Shown piece after piece: positions 1 through 13,025 of a stretch of DNA of 64,000 nt. The stretch covers positions 76,923,645 to 76,987,644 of the forward strand of contig JAQMRL010000002.1 of NCBI GenBank assembly GCA_035578175.1, read 5' to 3'. Every line of letters begins with the position of its first letter. Position 1 is the first letter of the stretch. This stretch comes from Catonia carolina. Its lineage: Eukaryota > Arthropoda > Insecta > Hemiptera > Achilidae. A model generated the notes under the pieces. It worked only from the letters and a program-made list of their open reading frames with translations, was not told the DNA's origin and made no database searches. Both the position numbers and the translations under genes were made by a program.

Positions 1-44
1 TATTACTCTTTTACTTTTTCAAGGTTTACTTTATACATTAAAAA

Positions 45-1268
45 AATCTGGTGTGAAACACACACAACTTTCTGTTACCAATGCAAATAATTAACAATAA
101 ACCTCATTAGTAACAAAACATTAAAAACAAAAAAAGCTAACCTCAATAAACATAACCCGATTTTAATCATAAGGTTTTTTTGTATTTTTTAATTCCTAAT
201 TTGCGTACGTTGCAATCTGTTCAATTCAAAACAATAAGCAACCCCATGACCCAATGAGATGAGGATGATGTGTATGACGTGTAAATGAAGTGTAGACTCG
301 TACAGACCCAGCCCGACCATTCCTGAAAAAGTATGGTTAATTGAAACCCAACCATCAAAGTACACCCACAACCACTGTCTAGTATTCAACTCCGTATAAA
401 AGTAACTACCTTTACTAGGATTTGAACCAGGAATTTTCATCTCCGAAAATCAGCTGATTTTGGCGACGATGTATGTCTATACCAACCTGGTGGTTAATCA
501 TAAGTTAAAGACGGAAAATGAAAATCAACCTCAGTTTGGCTTAATAAGCTAGGCTCTGTAGTGAAAATGCACTAAATAAAAGTTGTAGATCTTTTAATAT
601 TCTATAAATTTGATTATATACACTTTTGTCGTAAAATGCATACTAAGGCCGAAATCTTAAAAAATCGATTTTCCACACGTTTTCGTGAGAAAAAAACAGA
701 AAATCGCTAACTACCGCTAAACTGTGCGTTATTCAAAAATATGTTAGAACTAAAAGTTGTAGGATTTTAAATTTTTTAAATATTTATTACATAAATTTTT
801 GGGCAAAATTCATATTAACGCCGCAATCTTACATAAACAATTTTTTTACGTGAAAATAGCCTCACCACGAATTTCAGGAAACATGGCGCCTATCCTGTCT
901 TGTAGAACATATAAAATTCAGTAAACCAGGCGATTTTTAAAAAATAGTAGGACAAGTTTTTGAGAAAATCGAAAAAAAGTGAAAAATTACACGATTAAAC
1001 TACTACTTTCGGTTGGCCGATTTTGATGAAAATGTTTGTGTCGGGTCCGGTAGTGGTATGTAACTTAAGTTTCATGTTTCAAGTTTGCTAGATGTTCCGT
1101 TCTTGAGATATTTTGTATACACACACTCACACAGACCAATCCCTAAAAACATGTTTTTTGGATTTAGGAGGTCTGAAAACGTGTAGATCTGGTGAAGAGT
1201 GGATTTGTGAAAATCGACATGAAAACAATACTTTCCTTCCTATATATTAATATAGCCAAGAGAAAGTA
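45..1268 (-). repeat. R-family dispersed repeat, copy a (near full length)
   Basis: This is a near-complete copy of an uncharacterised, non-coding repeat of about 0.9-1.0 kb that occurs some twenty times in the window. In its forward sense the family starts with ACTTTCTCTTGCC next to a small TATATGAATATATA palindrome. It runs through an internal GT/CA run and a central hairpin with AAAGTTGTAG-type arms, and ends GGCAAGAGAAAGT followed by a GTGTGA/TCACAC hairpin and CACCAGATTTT. The two ACTTTCTCTTGCC-like motifs are inverted relative to each other. This copy is reversed and split by a SINE at 174-493. I see no coding capacity. The element class is unknown. Confidence 0.8.
174..493 (-). mobile_element. 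tRNA-derived SINE (S1) inserted in R copy a
   Basis: On the minus strand the element begins with a tRNA-like head. It carries a degenerate A box and a clear pol III B box, in which GGTTCAAATCC of the sister copies reads here as GGTTCAAATCC within a TGGTTCAAATCCTAG context. A roughly 250-bp body shared with the copies at 15371, 30765 and 49222 follows, and then an A/T-rich tail. It is flanked by a perfect 11-bp target-site duplication, TTAATCATAAG, at 163-173 and 494-504. That proves retroposition into the R repeat. Confidence 0.85.
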
Positions 1269-1364
1269 ATAACTTTATACACGTATCACTAGTTTAGAGG
1301 TAACAGTATTGTAATATGCCTGCACTTTCCTGTATTGAATCATAGTTAACATATTACTTTTTAC

Positions 1365-1815
1365 TTTCTCTAAAAAAAATCGACATGAAAACAATTTTCA
1401 TATAGGAATGGAAATATTGTTTTCATGTCAATTTTTCGAATTCGAGTTTTCACTGAATCTACAAATTTTCAGACCCCCTGAACCCAAAATAACATGTTTT
1501 TAGTTATTAGTCAGTGTTTGTGTGTGTGTGTGAACAGAATATTTCAAAAACGGAGCATTGTACAATCTTGAAACTTAAGTTACATACCACTACCGGACCC
1601 AACACGAACAAATTCCATCAAAATAGGTCAACCGGAAGTAGTAGTTTATTCCTGTCATTTTGCTCTTTGTTAAATTTTCTCAAAAACAGCCCATTTAATT
1701 TTTTTTAAAACGCCTCATTTACTAAATTTTTTATGCTCTACAAGATAGGGTAAGCGCCATGTTTTTAGTCTGCTGAAATTCTAGAAAGGTTGTTTTCATG
1801 TAAAAAAAAATGTTT
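1365..1815 (+). repeat. R-family repeat, copy b (truncated)
   Basis: This copy holds the first half of the R family: the adenine-rich start, the ATCGAGTTTTCAC region, the ACATGTTTTTAG motif, a short TGTG run and the CCGGAAGTAGTAG block. It ends after the TACAAGATAGGGTA block. A rearranged start at 1375-1430 contains a short inverted piece. The interval 1269-1364 between the two R copies holds nothing I recognise. Confidence 0.75.
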
Positions 1816-2109
1816 GTAATAACACGTTATAGAATCCTGTTATCAAGCAGGCTGTTATTTTCAGTAACATGTTACCAAAAAATAGCTTTATTTCCCATCA
1901 CTACTTGACACACCGCCTTCAATATTTCATGTTTCATTAAGATACCCTGAGACACTTTGTATATAGCATCCACATATCAGAGTGCGAACATCAGTTCGGT
2001 TTCGTTATTTTTACTTTCTACATTGGTGGCAAGTCATTGGCTAGCTATGAAGTTGGTAGGAGGCAATGCATACGTTCAGAGCTCATCAACTTTGAAAAAC
2101 ATTATAGTT

Positions 2110-3020
2110 TAGTGAAGAGCGTTCACTGTTTCAACCAGTCACCGTGATCACGACAGTGATTTTGCATTCACTGTTACTTTTAATAGTTACTAGTGATTTA
2201 GTAATATTTAGTATATTTTTCAGTTGTTATCATGAAATAATAATAATGTTTTCAGTTGTTATTTCAAGATAACAACTGAAGTTTTGATAAATGAAAAAAG
2301 CAGGCTACATTTATTATATAACTAAAATGAAAATGTAGCCTCAAACTGATTAACACAAGGTATCCTAAATTAGTAATAAAAATAATATTTTATATAAAAA
2401 AGAGAAAGTATAAAAAACAATTTACAACTGAAAAAATTAACGACAATATAAATAAACTAGCTAGGTAGAACGCGCCGTGCAATAAAAATATCACTGTAAT
2501 GTAATTAATTATGTTACCGCGATCAGAAATGTAAAGGAACTACCCTCGTTTTTGTGAGTCTAGTAGATGAAAAACATAACAAGGGGAAGAGGCCCAGAGA
2601 GAGGGGGAGAGAGACAGAGTGCGTAAAAATTGAAGTAAAAGACAATGGACGTGCTGGTTATCAAAGCCCAGTGAACAGACCAACATATCTTACGTAGCTA
2701 TTATGTCGTTTTGTCTATTAACAGTGAATGAGTGAGTGAATTTTTTCACTAGTTTCTAAGTTAAAGCATTCGTTCTGTCTTAAAAGCAACAGTGAACAGT
2801 GAATGAGTAACCGATTTTTGTAAAAGTGATTGGGGGAGCGAGAGATCTGTTACTCTTCTATCTGTAGAATTACAGTCGAAACAGTGAACAGAGAATGAGT
2901 AAGCGATCTTTGTAACAGGGACTGGGGAACGGTTACTCGCCTTTCTGAATAACTGTGGTCACCGTGAATTATAAGTAATCATAATTCATTCACAGTGACA
3001 GTTCTTTTGTCTCTTCTCTA
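2110..3020. mobile_element. Non-autonomous hAT-type element
   Basis: The terminal inverted repeats read TAGTGAAGAG on the left and TAGAGAAGAG (complement) on the right. The flanks are an 8-bp target-site duplication with one mismatch, TTATAGTT at 2102-2109 and GTATAGTT at 3021-3028. The empty site exists in the X repeat near 35750. The interior has many short CAGTGA/TCACTG motifs, including three versions of a GTGAACAGTGAATGAGTAA unit; such clustered subterminal motifs are typical binding sites of hAT transposases. No transposase is left. Assignment to hAT rests on the 8-bp duplication and the TAG-starting ends. Confidence 0.7.
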
Positions 3021-3344
3021 GTATAGTTGCCTAATTAAAGTAGTTAAAAACAACTACGCAATAGCCTATATTAAATTATGTGAATTATACAAAAACAATC
3101 TTCTTTATACTTCTGCAGTCTCAAAATACTAACCTGGTCATACAGAGGCTGTATCTTAACCACTAACATTTCTAGAGATCACAATATTGAGCATTCAATT
3201 CTGTTGAAAACAACAAAAACAAATAACTAAGCGCACAGATACTCTGAGAGTATCATCTGTTTGGTTTTCGTATTTTGTAATTACAAAAATGAACAAAATT
3301 AAAATATTAAGAATAACATGTTGCAATATTATTACTAAACCGAT

Positions 3345-4062
3345 CAAATTTGTGGTAAAATATCATCTGGGGTATTTGCATTAAAACAAATTGCCAGATT
3401 ATATGATAAAAAAAATCTGGTGTGAAACACTCACACAACTTTCTCTTGCCAATGCAAATAATTACCAATATAACCTAACATTAGTAATAAAACATTAGAA
3501 ATAAACAAAAAACTAACCTCAAAAAAATATAACCTTATTTTTATGATACATGAAAGACACAAAATGAAAATCGACCTCAGTTTGGCTTAAAAATACGGAA
3601 AATCACTCTTCCATGGTAAACTAGACTGTGGAGAAAAATGCTCAAAATAAAAGTTGTAGATTTTTTAATTTTCTATAGATTTGATTATATATACTTTTGT
3701 CATAAAATGTATACCAAGGCCGAAATCCTACAAAGTTTTAAGCCAGAAGGTTTAAAAAGTTGTGACAATTTAAGTCATTTTTAAAAAAAAAGCTAAAACA
3801 ATATTTCATTTGCGAAACATTTTAGTGCGCAAGAATTCATTTCTAAATAGTTTTGGTTGAAAAGTATTTAACTTCTAATTAAACAAATATTGTGTACTAT
3901 TTGATACAAAGGGGTTCATGACAAGCCTACTGAAGTAAGCAGTAGCAAAAACAATTTTTTAGTGGTAAGTGATAAATATTTATCATTGGTGATAAACTTT
4001 CAGTTTATCAGTTTTATCTTGACATGTCTTATACTCCCTTTGGAGTCTCCTGGATGTAAAAA
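3345..4062 (+). mobile_element. LINE 3' end (jockey/CR1-like), split by an R fragment
   Basis: Two pieces, 3345-3407 and 3737-4062, match the minus-strand LINE at 52469-53346, which still encodes the C-terminal end of a reverse transcriptase. The first piece covers the GTGGTAAAATATCATCTGGG stretch. The second holds the last codons plus the 3' UTR, ending CTCCTGGATGTAAAAA. The middle of the LINE is missing, and an R-family fragment (3408-3736) sits in the gap. Only the tail of the reading frame survives, so this copy is dead. Confidence 0.7.
3408..3736 (-). repeat. R-family repeat, copy c (truncated)
   Basis: The piece starts at CTGGTGTGAAACACTCACAC and ends at the GGCCGAAAT block, about a third of the family length. 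It sits between two halves of a LINE copy. Confidence 0.75.
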
Positions 4063-4517
4063 CATTTATACTACAAGCCAAAGCATTTACTTGTTTTAGT
4101 CACAATTTTGAATATTGCACTAGGCCAGTTCCAAGTAAAGGCTTACACATGTTTACAATCCATAGAAGTTGTAAAATTCAACAGTAAACAGATTTATCTG
4201 ATCCAAAGAGATCTCACAACAAGTACTACAAAGATATAAAATCCACAAACAAAGAGGATAAATTGAAATATTAAACAAACAAAACATACCTTCAGTCAAA
4301 ATGCTGTAACTAAATTAGTTAAGATTGGTTTGTGGGCACACACAGTAAGTAGTTCTCTAATTATACACTAGATGGAGGCACCCACCACACGAGAGCAGCT
4401 CAACGAATGTCTCCCAATCAAATGAAACAATATGTCAATTCGCCTGTAAAAAAAAAATTAATACAAATTTAAGTCGTGACTGAAACACACAGTACACTCA
4501 CAGAATATGTGTATATA

Positions 4518-4855
4518 TAGTCCAGCCTCTGTTAGTTTGCTCCTAATGTAAACAAATAATGACATCACTGAGCATGACATTATATCAAATAGTATACACA
4601 CTGATTAAAAAGTAACAATATATTTTCAAAAGTATTTACAATACAAAATACCTTTAAAAATATTTTTCTAAATGAATTTGTTAGGCCTACATCATATCAT
4701 GACTGATGCTTTCAGTACTTTAAGTAATTATAATTTAAAAAATAGTTAACTTAATAGAAATATGATATCCGTAAAGTCGAAGACTCTAGCGTGCACCCTG
4801 TAGTAGGTGGCTTTTGTTTGTTGACAGTAGGAGCAAACTAAGAACGGCTGAACTG
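4518..4855. mobile_element. TA-flanked MITE (family N), copy 1
   Basis: This short element has imperfect inverted ends, AGTCCAGCC...TTAGTTTGCTCC on the left and AGTTCAGCC...TTAGTTTGCTCC (complement) on the right. TA lies at both flanks (4516-4517, 4856-4857). A second copy in the same orientation is at 11055-11387. The TA duplication suggests a Tc1/mariner-type mobiliser. No coding sequence is present. The following 100 bases (4856-4957) hold nothing I recognise. Confidence 0.65.
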
Positions 4856-5317
4856 TAAATAATCTTACACGTGTATATGATAGTGTGTTTTTAACACACT
4901 GGATATAACATCTTGGATGTCCATGTGTTCTACACGATTCAAAAAAATTTATTCTTTTCTTTCAAACTACCAAATTTACATTCAACTAATTGCCCAATAG
5001 AGATAGAGTCCCAGTAAATAAATAAAGGTAAATTACAAATAAATATTTAGTAATTATACAGAATGTGGAACAGTCACCGATTGTAATATTTTTTTTAAAA
5101 AAATTCAATTCTTTTGTGTGCTGAATCGAAATATGAAATTATTTTTGCCTTTAAACTGTTGTAGAATTAGTTATAAGTCCTTTTTTATCATGTACCAACA
5201 TAACCTCACTATCTTGTTTAAATTCCAATTTTATTGTTTTATTTGAATTAATTTATACTTTAAATGCTCACTAAAATGTTATATTTACATTAATTTAATC
5301 AATTGAACAAAGATGTA

Positions 5318-5895
5318 CCGGGTGAGCATAAAGTCTTGCCCTGATTATAAAAATTTATTGCAGAATAACTGTTTGACATAATAATTTAAATTTGATGCTG
5401 TTACATAGGTTAGTGTTAATAGTTTTTTTTAAGATTACTTACATTAGTAAACTTCAACGTGTGCCCCCTTGGTAGCTCGGAGAATGTCGAAGCGGTATTC
5501 CAGTTCCAAATCGGTGGATTGGAAGGGATGGTCCAACACCCTGGCCACCCCGCTCTCCAGACATTACTTCCCTTGACTTTTTTTTCTGGGGCTATATCAA
5601 GGATAGAGTCTTCGCCACACCAGTTGCTGACGTTGACGAAGTGAAGGCTAGGATACAAGCTGCTGTGGGTACTGTGACAGAACACATGTTACAAAACACC
5701 TGGCGGGAACTGGAATACAGCTTCAACATTCTCCGAGCTACCAAGGGGGCACACGTTGAAGTTTACTAATGTAAGTAATCTTTAAAAAAACTATTAACAC
5801 TAACCTATGTAACAGCATCAAATTTAAATTATTATGTCAAACAGTTATTCTGCAATAAATTTTTACAATCAGGGCAAGACTTTATGCTCACCCGG
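5318..5895 (+). mobile_element. Mariner-type fold-back element with transposase C-terminus
   Basis: The ends are CCGGGTGAGCATAAAGTC and its exact complement, with inverted arms of about 190 bp. TA is duplicated at 5316-5317 and 5896-5897. The second palindrome copy near 42238 shows the empty site with a single TA, which proves insertion after the two copies separated. Between the arms, frame 5543-5769 (+) reads the last 75 or so residues of a mariner-like transposase: PPRSPDITSLDFFFWGYIKD, then a TWRELEYSF..LRATKGAHVE ending. The left arm is an inverted duplication of that 3' coding end, so this is an internally deleted, non-autonomous derivative. Confidence 0.85.
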
Positions 5896-8800
5896 TATAT
5901 TTAAATATTTTGTATATTTACAAAATTGCTAACCAACTATTCTGTAACTTGTTAAAATATGTTGTGACACAATTACAAGCTGAGTCAAATCATAAATGCG
6001 CGTATACCAACCTAAAACCTTTAATTTAAAACTGTAAATAGCGACCAATAACCTTTAAGATTGACATTTATTTAAAATTTAGCCAATAAAACTGTATTTA
6101 ACAACCAATAACCTATTCACCATTTGCAAACTAATCAAGGTTAATTTTCAGTAAACAAACTATTATGTGACAGGGTGTGATGTCATAGGTCATTATGGTT
6201 ATTTTGAAATTTTTGTAAATAATAAAGAAAAATATAGGTATTTATTAATTAATAATTAGTGAAATTTGTAAATATAGTGACATTATTAATTGGTTGTGAG
6301 CATTTTAATGGTAAATGAAAGGAAATAAAACGGCTAAATTGATATTAATACAAGAAAGTGAGGTTATATCAGTAAATAATAAAAAAAGGAATTTACTAAT
6401 TTTATGGTAAAATTAAGTTATATTTGGATTCAGCACACAAAGAAGTATTGATTTTAAATGAAATTGTTAAACAATGGTAGCAGGTTTTCATTCTAAATAA
6501 CTAGTAATTTGTATTCACATTTGTGCCGTTTCAAAATATTGACAGCTGGTCATGGATGAAATATTTTGGCCATGAAACTTCTACACCACATTATTCAGTC
6601 TTTAATTTTTGTAATTACCAAAACGAACATTAACAACTAAATGCATAAGACGTATTCACATGAACATGGAAAATAAATACAGATATAAAGTAAATTTCAT
6701 TAAAAGAAATTTACAACTTGTTCATTTTGCAGCTTGTGGCAACCGTAAAATAATTGTACCACTTTTACTGTGCAGTGTATAAACGGATAAAACGAAACCA
6801 TATTTTTATTACATTACAATATTCGTCACGAAAATTTTCTAATTTAAAGTCTGTGGTTTGAAAATACTTGTCAGCATAATTGGATAGATACTCCTAAATT
6901 ACTATTGTTCAGTTAAACAACAAACACAATTAAATGTGATACGGCAAGAAATAAATTATTCACATAATGAGACAGTAATAAAAATAAAGAAAAATATTAA
7001 ACTGATCCTCCAACCATTGGTAGATTAAATACAAATTAATTAAAGACATGAAGTTTATAAACCAACTGGACGAAGGCATCCATTTTGTTTTCACATGACC
7101 TTGCAAATTTTTAAAGCAACTAATGCAAACGAATTTGTTTCTATCTTAATATTCAATTGCTAGTACAGTCATATTTTATTAAACTATGACCATTACACTT
7201 TTTAATTAATAATTTTGTATTCATAAACAAATCTCAACTTGACAAACAATAGATTAAAATTGATTCTACCGCAAACAAAAAGGAACGGAATAAAACTAAA
7301 CGCTAATAATTTGCACTTTTACTAACCAGTTAAATGAAATGCTGTCCACTCCAATATTTAGTATTTAATTACAATTATTTAAACAAAAATTTTTATTCTT
7401 TAAATTGAATTACTTCAAGTTGTGTACTACTATTGCTTTTTAATTATCAATTCACATTAATTTTAGTAAGAACAAGATGGTCAACTTCGTGGCCATTTTA
7501 CATTGCCAACCTAAATATCAGATTCAACAAACGACTTTTGGGAAATTTTTATAATCTTTTCTTAATCACCCACATAACTGTTTAATATGTAATTAATTAA
7601 TTACATTTTAATTTATTAATTTACGTAATTTTAAAGATAATTACATCAACTGTCTTGCAATTATATATGACATATTTTAACCACCAAATTCACGTAAATA
7701 GGTAATTGATATTCTGTCTTTAAGGTGTTTCTTAACTTGAAAATCAGATAAAATTTGCCTCCGCATGTTTAATTGAAAGCAAAGATTACATATTTTGCAT
7801 TACATTAAATAAGCCTATTATATATAATATTTTTATGGTATGTTATAATTATTATTTATGCTGCAAACTAGATAGTCACTTTCGAAAATAATATAATTTA
7901 TATAATTTTAATATCCTTATTTCGTCTTTACAAGGACAAAAAACTTATATAATGATGTATTTGGCTGCAATTTAATAAGCGATGACACATTTTATCACAA
8001 TTGGAGGCTTTCAACTGATTTTAAAGTTAAGAAACATTTTAAATACTCATTCTAACAGAATATATCAATTATTTACGTGAATTCGGTGTGGTAAAATATG
8101 TCATATATAATTGCAAGACAGTTGATGTAATTATATTTAAAAATACGTAAATTAATAAATTAAAATGTAATTAATTAATTACATATTAAGCAGTTATGTG
8201 GGTGATTAATAAATACGTTACATACAGATTATTAATTAATTTCCCAAACTCATATGGGACGGTTATATTTATTAAGCCTTGTTTCTGTGTGTGAACAAGC
8301 TAATGACGGTGGTCATGTATTCTGATTAACAGTTAATGTGAAGGCGTTATTAGAAATCAAAGTAGTAGTACAGAACTTGTTGTAATTAAATTTAAAAAGT
8401 GATAATTTGTGATAAACTAAGCTTAGTTGATAATAACTAATTGAGTCGACAACTAATAACTGTTTAGTAAACTTTATAAATTGCGTTTATGTTAATTCCG
8501 TTGCGATTTGTTTGCGTTAATGATATTTTATAATGGATTGTTTGGTAAGTCGAGGTTTGTTTATCAATACAAATTTAATAATTAAAGTACGTAATGGTCA
8601 TAGTTTAGTTTAATATAATTATACTAGCAACTGCATATTAAGACAGAAACAAATTCGTTTGCATCGGTAGTGGTACAAAATTAGGAAGGTCATGTTAACA
8701 AAATGGATGCATTCGTCAGTTGGTTTGTAAAATTCATGTCCTAAATAATTTCTATTTAATCTGCGATGGTTTAGTTCAGTTGAATATTTTTCGGTATTAT

Positions 8801-9731
8801 TATTATTGTCTCATTATGTGAATAATTAATTTCGTTCCGTATCACATTTAATTGTGTTTGTTGTTTAAACAACTGAGTGATAGTCACACCAAAGATGGCT
8901 GAGAAGTATTTCCAACCAGCAGGCCTTCAATTATAAAATATTCCTAATGAATTTATTGTATTGTAATAAAAATAATATGTTTCTTTTTATCTGTTTATAC
9001 ACAGTACAGTAAAAGTGGTAGAATTATTTTACACCTACCATGAGATGAAAACAATTTTTGAATTTTCTTTCAATGAAATTTAATATTTAACTGTATTCAT
9101 TTTCCATGTTCATGTAATAATTTATGCATTTAGTTTTAATTATTGTTTTAAAGAAAACTGAACGACTGATTAATGTGATGTGTATAAATTTTTCTTGGTA
9201 AAAATATTTCCTCCATGACCAGCTGTCAATATTTTTAGACACCACAAATGTGAATACAAATTACTAGTTATTTAGAATGAAAACCTGCTACCATTGTTTA
9301 ATAATTTTATTTAAAATCAACACTTCTTTGTGTGCTGAATCCAAATATAAACTTAATTTTACCATAAAATTAGTAAATTCCTTTTTTATAATCTACTGAT
9401 ATAACCTCACTTTCTTGTATTAATTTCAATTTTGCCGTTTTATATCCGATTTTTTTTACCAAATAAATGCTCACAACCAATTAATAATGTCGTTATATTT
9501 ACAAATTGCATTAATTATTAATAAATAAATATATTTATTTATTATTTACAAAGTTTCAAACTAATTGTAACTATGCCATGATCACACGCTGTCACATAAT
9601 GGTTTGTGTACTGAAATTCAACCTTGATTAGTTTGTACATAGTGAGTAGGTTATTGATTATTAAATGCAGTTTTATTGGCTAAATTTTATATAAAAATCA
9701 ATCTTAAAGGTTATTGGTTGCTATTTGCAGT

Positions 9732-10767
9732 TAGGGATGTGAAATACTCAGGTACTTATAAATCGGGGGTAAATACCCAATTTGGGTAAATACCCGGGTA
9801 TTTTTGATATTACATTAAAAATCATGTGTCGCAGAAAGTTGAACCCTAAAAAAGGTACCAATATGCAAACTAGGCCTATTCTATATTAACTTTCTAGAAA
9901 TATAATAAGATTAGACAGTTAATTACAATTTAATTTAATTATGACTAATTGGATAAGAAGATACAATTCAATATTTATAACCTGAAAACTCAGAGTTACA
10001 ACTGAACTAGGCCTTTTTGCAAACAATGAGATAACAATTAGTGGAAATTAATTTAGAGCATTGGCAAAGTTCTACAAAAAGGTGCAATATACCGTTTTCA
10101 ACACAATGTTTATGTTTTACAATGAAAAATATCAGTTGAGTAGTAGAAGTACAACTTGGGTCAAATCAAAATCAAATTTTGTTTAGAATAGTTTTTATCA
10201 TTTACTAAAGAAATTCAAAGTAATGTAGGCCTACATCAGAAGAATTACAACACCTTTTGATGTAAAAAAACAAAATATCATAAAGTAGCCTAACAACATA
10301 TTTTCTAATTTGAGTCTTCTTCACGCTCAGAGAGGTACTCTTCATTCGAGAGCGAAATGTAACCATCATCGCTGCCCTCGTTCTCGCTATCGTTACTACA
10401 GGAAACTTGCATTTCCTTCTCAATACCTTGGTAGGCCTATGTATTAAAAATTTTAAAAACTAAACAGCAACAATATTTTATCCAATATATTACTTTAGTT
10501 TAAGAAAAACACTCTTTAAGAACCAATACAGAAAGGTTACGGTGTTACAGTGGCAAAACATATAAATACCCGCACGTCAATTTTCCTTTAGTTTAGTTTT
10601 GAAGGATGAATATTGTTCCTGATTTCAATTTAAGGCATCAAATAGCTGTGTTTCAGTTAAGCTCAATAAATGAAAATACCATCATTTTGGGTATTTAAAC
10701 AACCACTGGGTAAATACCCTATTTATAGTTACCTTCCCACTGGGTATTTACCCGGCCCACATCTCTA
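9732..10767. mobile_element. hAT-type element with GGGTAAATACCC ends, inserted in the palindrome
   Basis: The ends read TAGGGATGTG on the left and TAGAGATGTG (complement) on the right. A perfect 8-bp target-site duplication, TTTGCAGT, lies at 9724-9731 and 10768-10775. Removing the element restores the palindrome arm, which matches its partner near 6030. Both subterminal regions carry repeated GGGTAAATACCC/GGGTATTTACCC words. A minus-strand acidic stretch near 10320-10410 (SENEGSDDGY..SNEEYLSE) could be a transposase tail, but this is weak. No catalytic motif is visible, so the element is non-autonomous. Confidence 0.8.
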
Positions 10768-10800
10768 TTTGCAGTTTTAAATGAAAGGTTATAGGTTAGT

Positions 10801-11054
10801 TTATTGTGGACAATTCGAACTGGCACAACTCTTGCTGTGCATGTACACACATTTCCGCATAAAGTATAAACATATTCTTTCAACAAGGTATGCAAATTTT
10901 AATGTACGAAAATGCCTACAAACTTATTTCATGCACGAACATACAAATAAGTATTTCATTTTAAAATATGTATATAATTTTTCCCAGTAAAAATTTAAAT
11001 TATAAATTACAAAAACTTGCTAAACTACACTCTACAGACGCACGTAACGAACTA
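10801..11054. other. No recognisable feature
   Basis: This AT-rich stretch lies between the palindrome and the second family-N MITE. A 69-residue open frame spans 10781-10990, but it starts inside the palindrome arm and resembles nothing I know. Confidence 0.5.
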
Positions 11055-11387
11055 AAGTCCAGCCTCTGTTAGTTTGCTCCTAATGTAAACAAATAATGAC
11101 GTCACTGAGCATGCGCATTATATCACAATGTGTACACACTGATTAAGAAGTAACAACAAAATACTTTCAAAAGTATTTAAATACAAAATACTTTTAAAAG
11201 TATTTTTATAAATGAAATTGTTTGGCCTACATCATATCATAACTGATGTTTTTAAGTACTTATAATTTAAAAAATAGTTAACTTAATAGGAATACGACAT
11301 CCGTAAAGTCGCAGACTCAAGCGTGCACCCTGTAGTAGGTGGCTTTTGTTTGTTGACAGTAGGAGCAAACTAAAAACGGCTGAACTG
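11055..11387. mobile_element. TA-flanked MITE (family N), copy 2
   Basis: This copy has the same ends and internal GTAGGTGGCTTTTGTTTG block as the copy at 4518-4855, in the same orientation, with TA at 11053-11054 and 11388-11389. The two MITEs bracket the large palindrome at similar distances. A larger composite is possible, but palindrome copy 2 lacks such flanks. Confidence 0.65.
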
Positions 11388-11429
11388 TAAACAAATTTGT
11401 CTGAATATTTTTTAATGAAACAATACTTA

Positions 11430-11962
11430 CAGGCAAAAGAAAGTAAAAATATGTTTTTTTTAATATGGTTGCCTTAATATGCATTTTAAAGCAAGAGAGT
11501 AGCTATAATATAATGAAACTTATAGAAAATTGAAAAACTGACAACTTTTATTGCAAACATTTATTTGGATTACGCTTAGTTTAGCGGTAATTAGTGATTT
11601 TCTCTTATTTTTCTAGGGAAATCTGTGTAAAAATGTATTTTTCAATATTTCGGCCTCAGTATGTATTTAAACAAGTGTATAGTTAATGAAATGTATAGGA
11701 AATTAAAAGATCTACAACTTTTATTTGTAACATATTTCTCAACAGAGCTTAGTTTAGAGTCAAAGAGATATTTTCCGTATTATTTAGCCTAACTGAGGTT
11801 GGTTTTCATTTTGTATCTTTCACTCATGATTAAAATTAGGTTATGTTTATTGAGGTTAGTTTTTTTGTGTATTTCCAATCTTTTATTATTAATGTTAGGT
11901 TACATTTTTTATTATTTGCATTCACACGAGAAAATCATGTGAGAGTTAACCACCAGATGTTT
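11430..11962 (+). repeat. R-family repeat, copy d (3' half)
   Basis: This is the second half of the family, from the ATATGGTTGCC block through GATTTTCTCTT and the TTAGCCTAACTGAGGTTGG block to the CACCAGATG end. It runs directly into copy e, so d, e and f form a head-to-tail array. Confidence 0.75.

Positions 11963-13025
<1,063 letters not shown>

Larger units (their letters stand above)
1880..4460 (+). repeat. X-family dispersed repeat, copy 1, interrupted by hAT, LINE and R
   Basis: Segments at about 1890-2109, 3021-3344 and 4063-4460 match the repeat at 35405-38290 and the reverse copies at 48720-49140, 49920-50760 and 51000-51370. Shared landmarks are TTGGCTAGCTATGAAG, CCTGGTCATACAGAG and CCAAAGAGATCTCACAA. 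In this copy the repeat is split by a hAT element (2110-3020), and by a LINE 3' end (3345-4062) that itself holds an R fragment. No open coding frame is shared between copies. The family is not one I can name. Confidence 0.6.
4958..10800. mobile_element. Large palindromic element, copy 1
   Basis: A left unique shoulder (4958-6011) is followed by a left arm (about 6012-7750), a spacer of about 260 bp (7751-8012) and an inverted right arm (about 8013 to 9731, resuming at 10776). Once the inserted hAT element is removed, the arms are inverted repeats of about 1.75 kb. Paired landmarks are ACTAGTAATTTGTATTCAC near 6500 with its complement near 9250, and GGGTGATTAA near 8210 with its complement near 7560. 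A second copy lies at 41885-47295. I find no transposase in it. Elements with such long inverted ends are known among fold-back and Galileo-like DNA transposons, but I cannot assign the superfamily. Confidence 0.75.
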
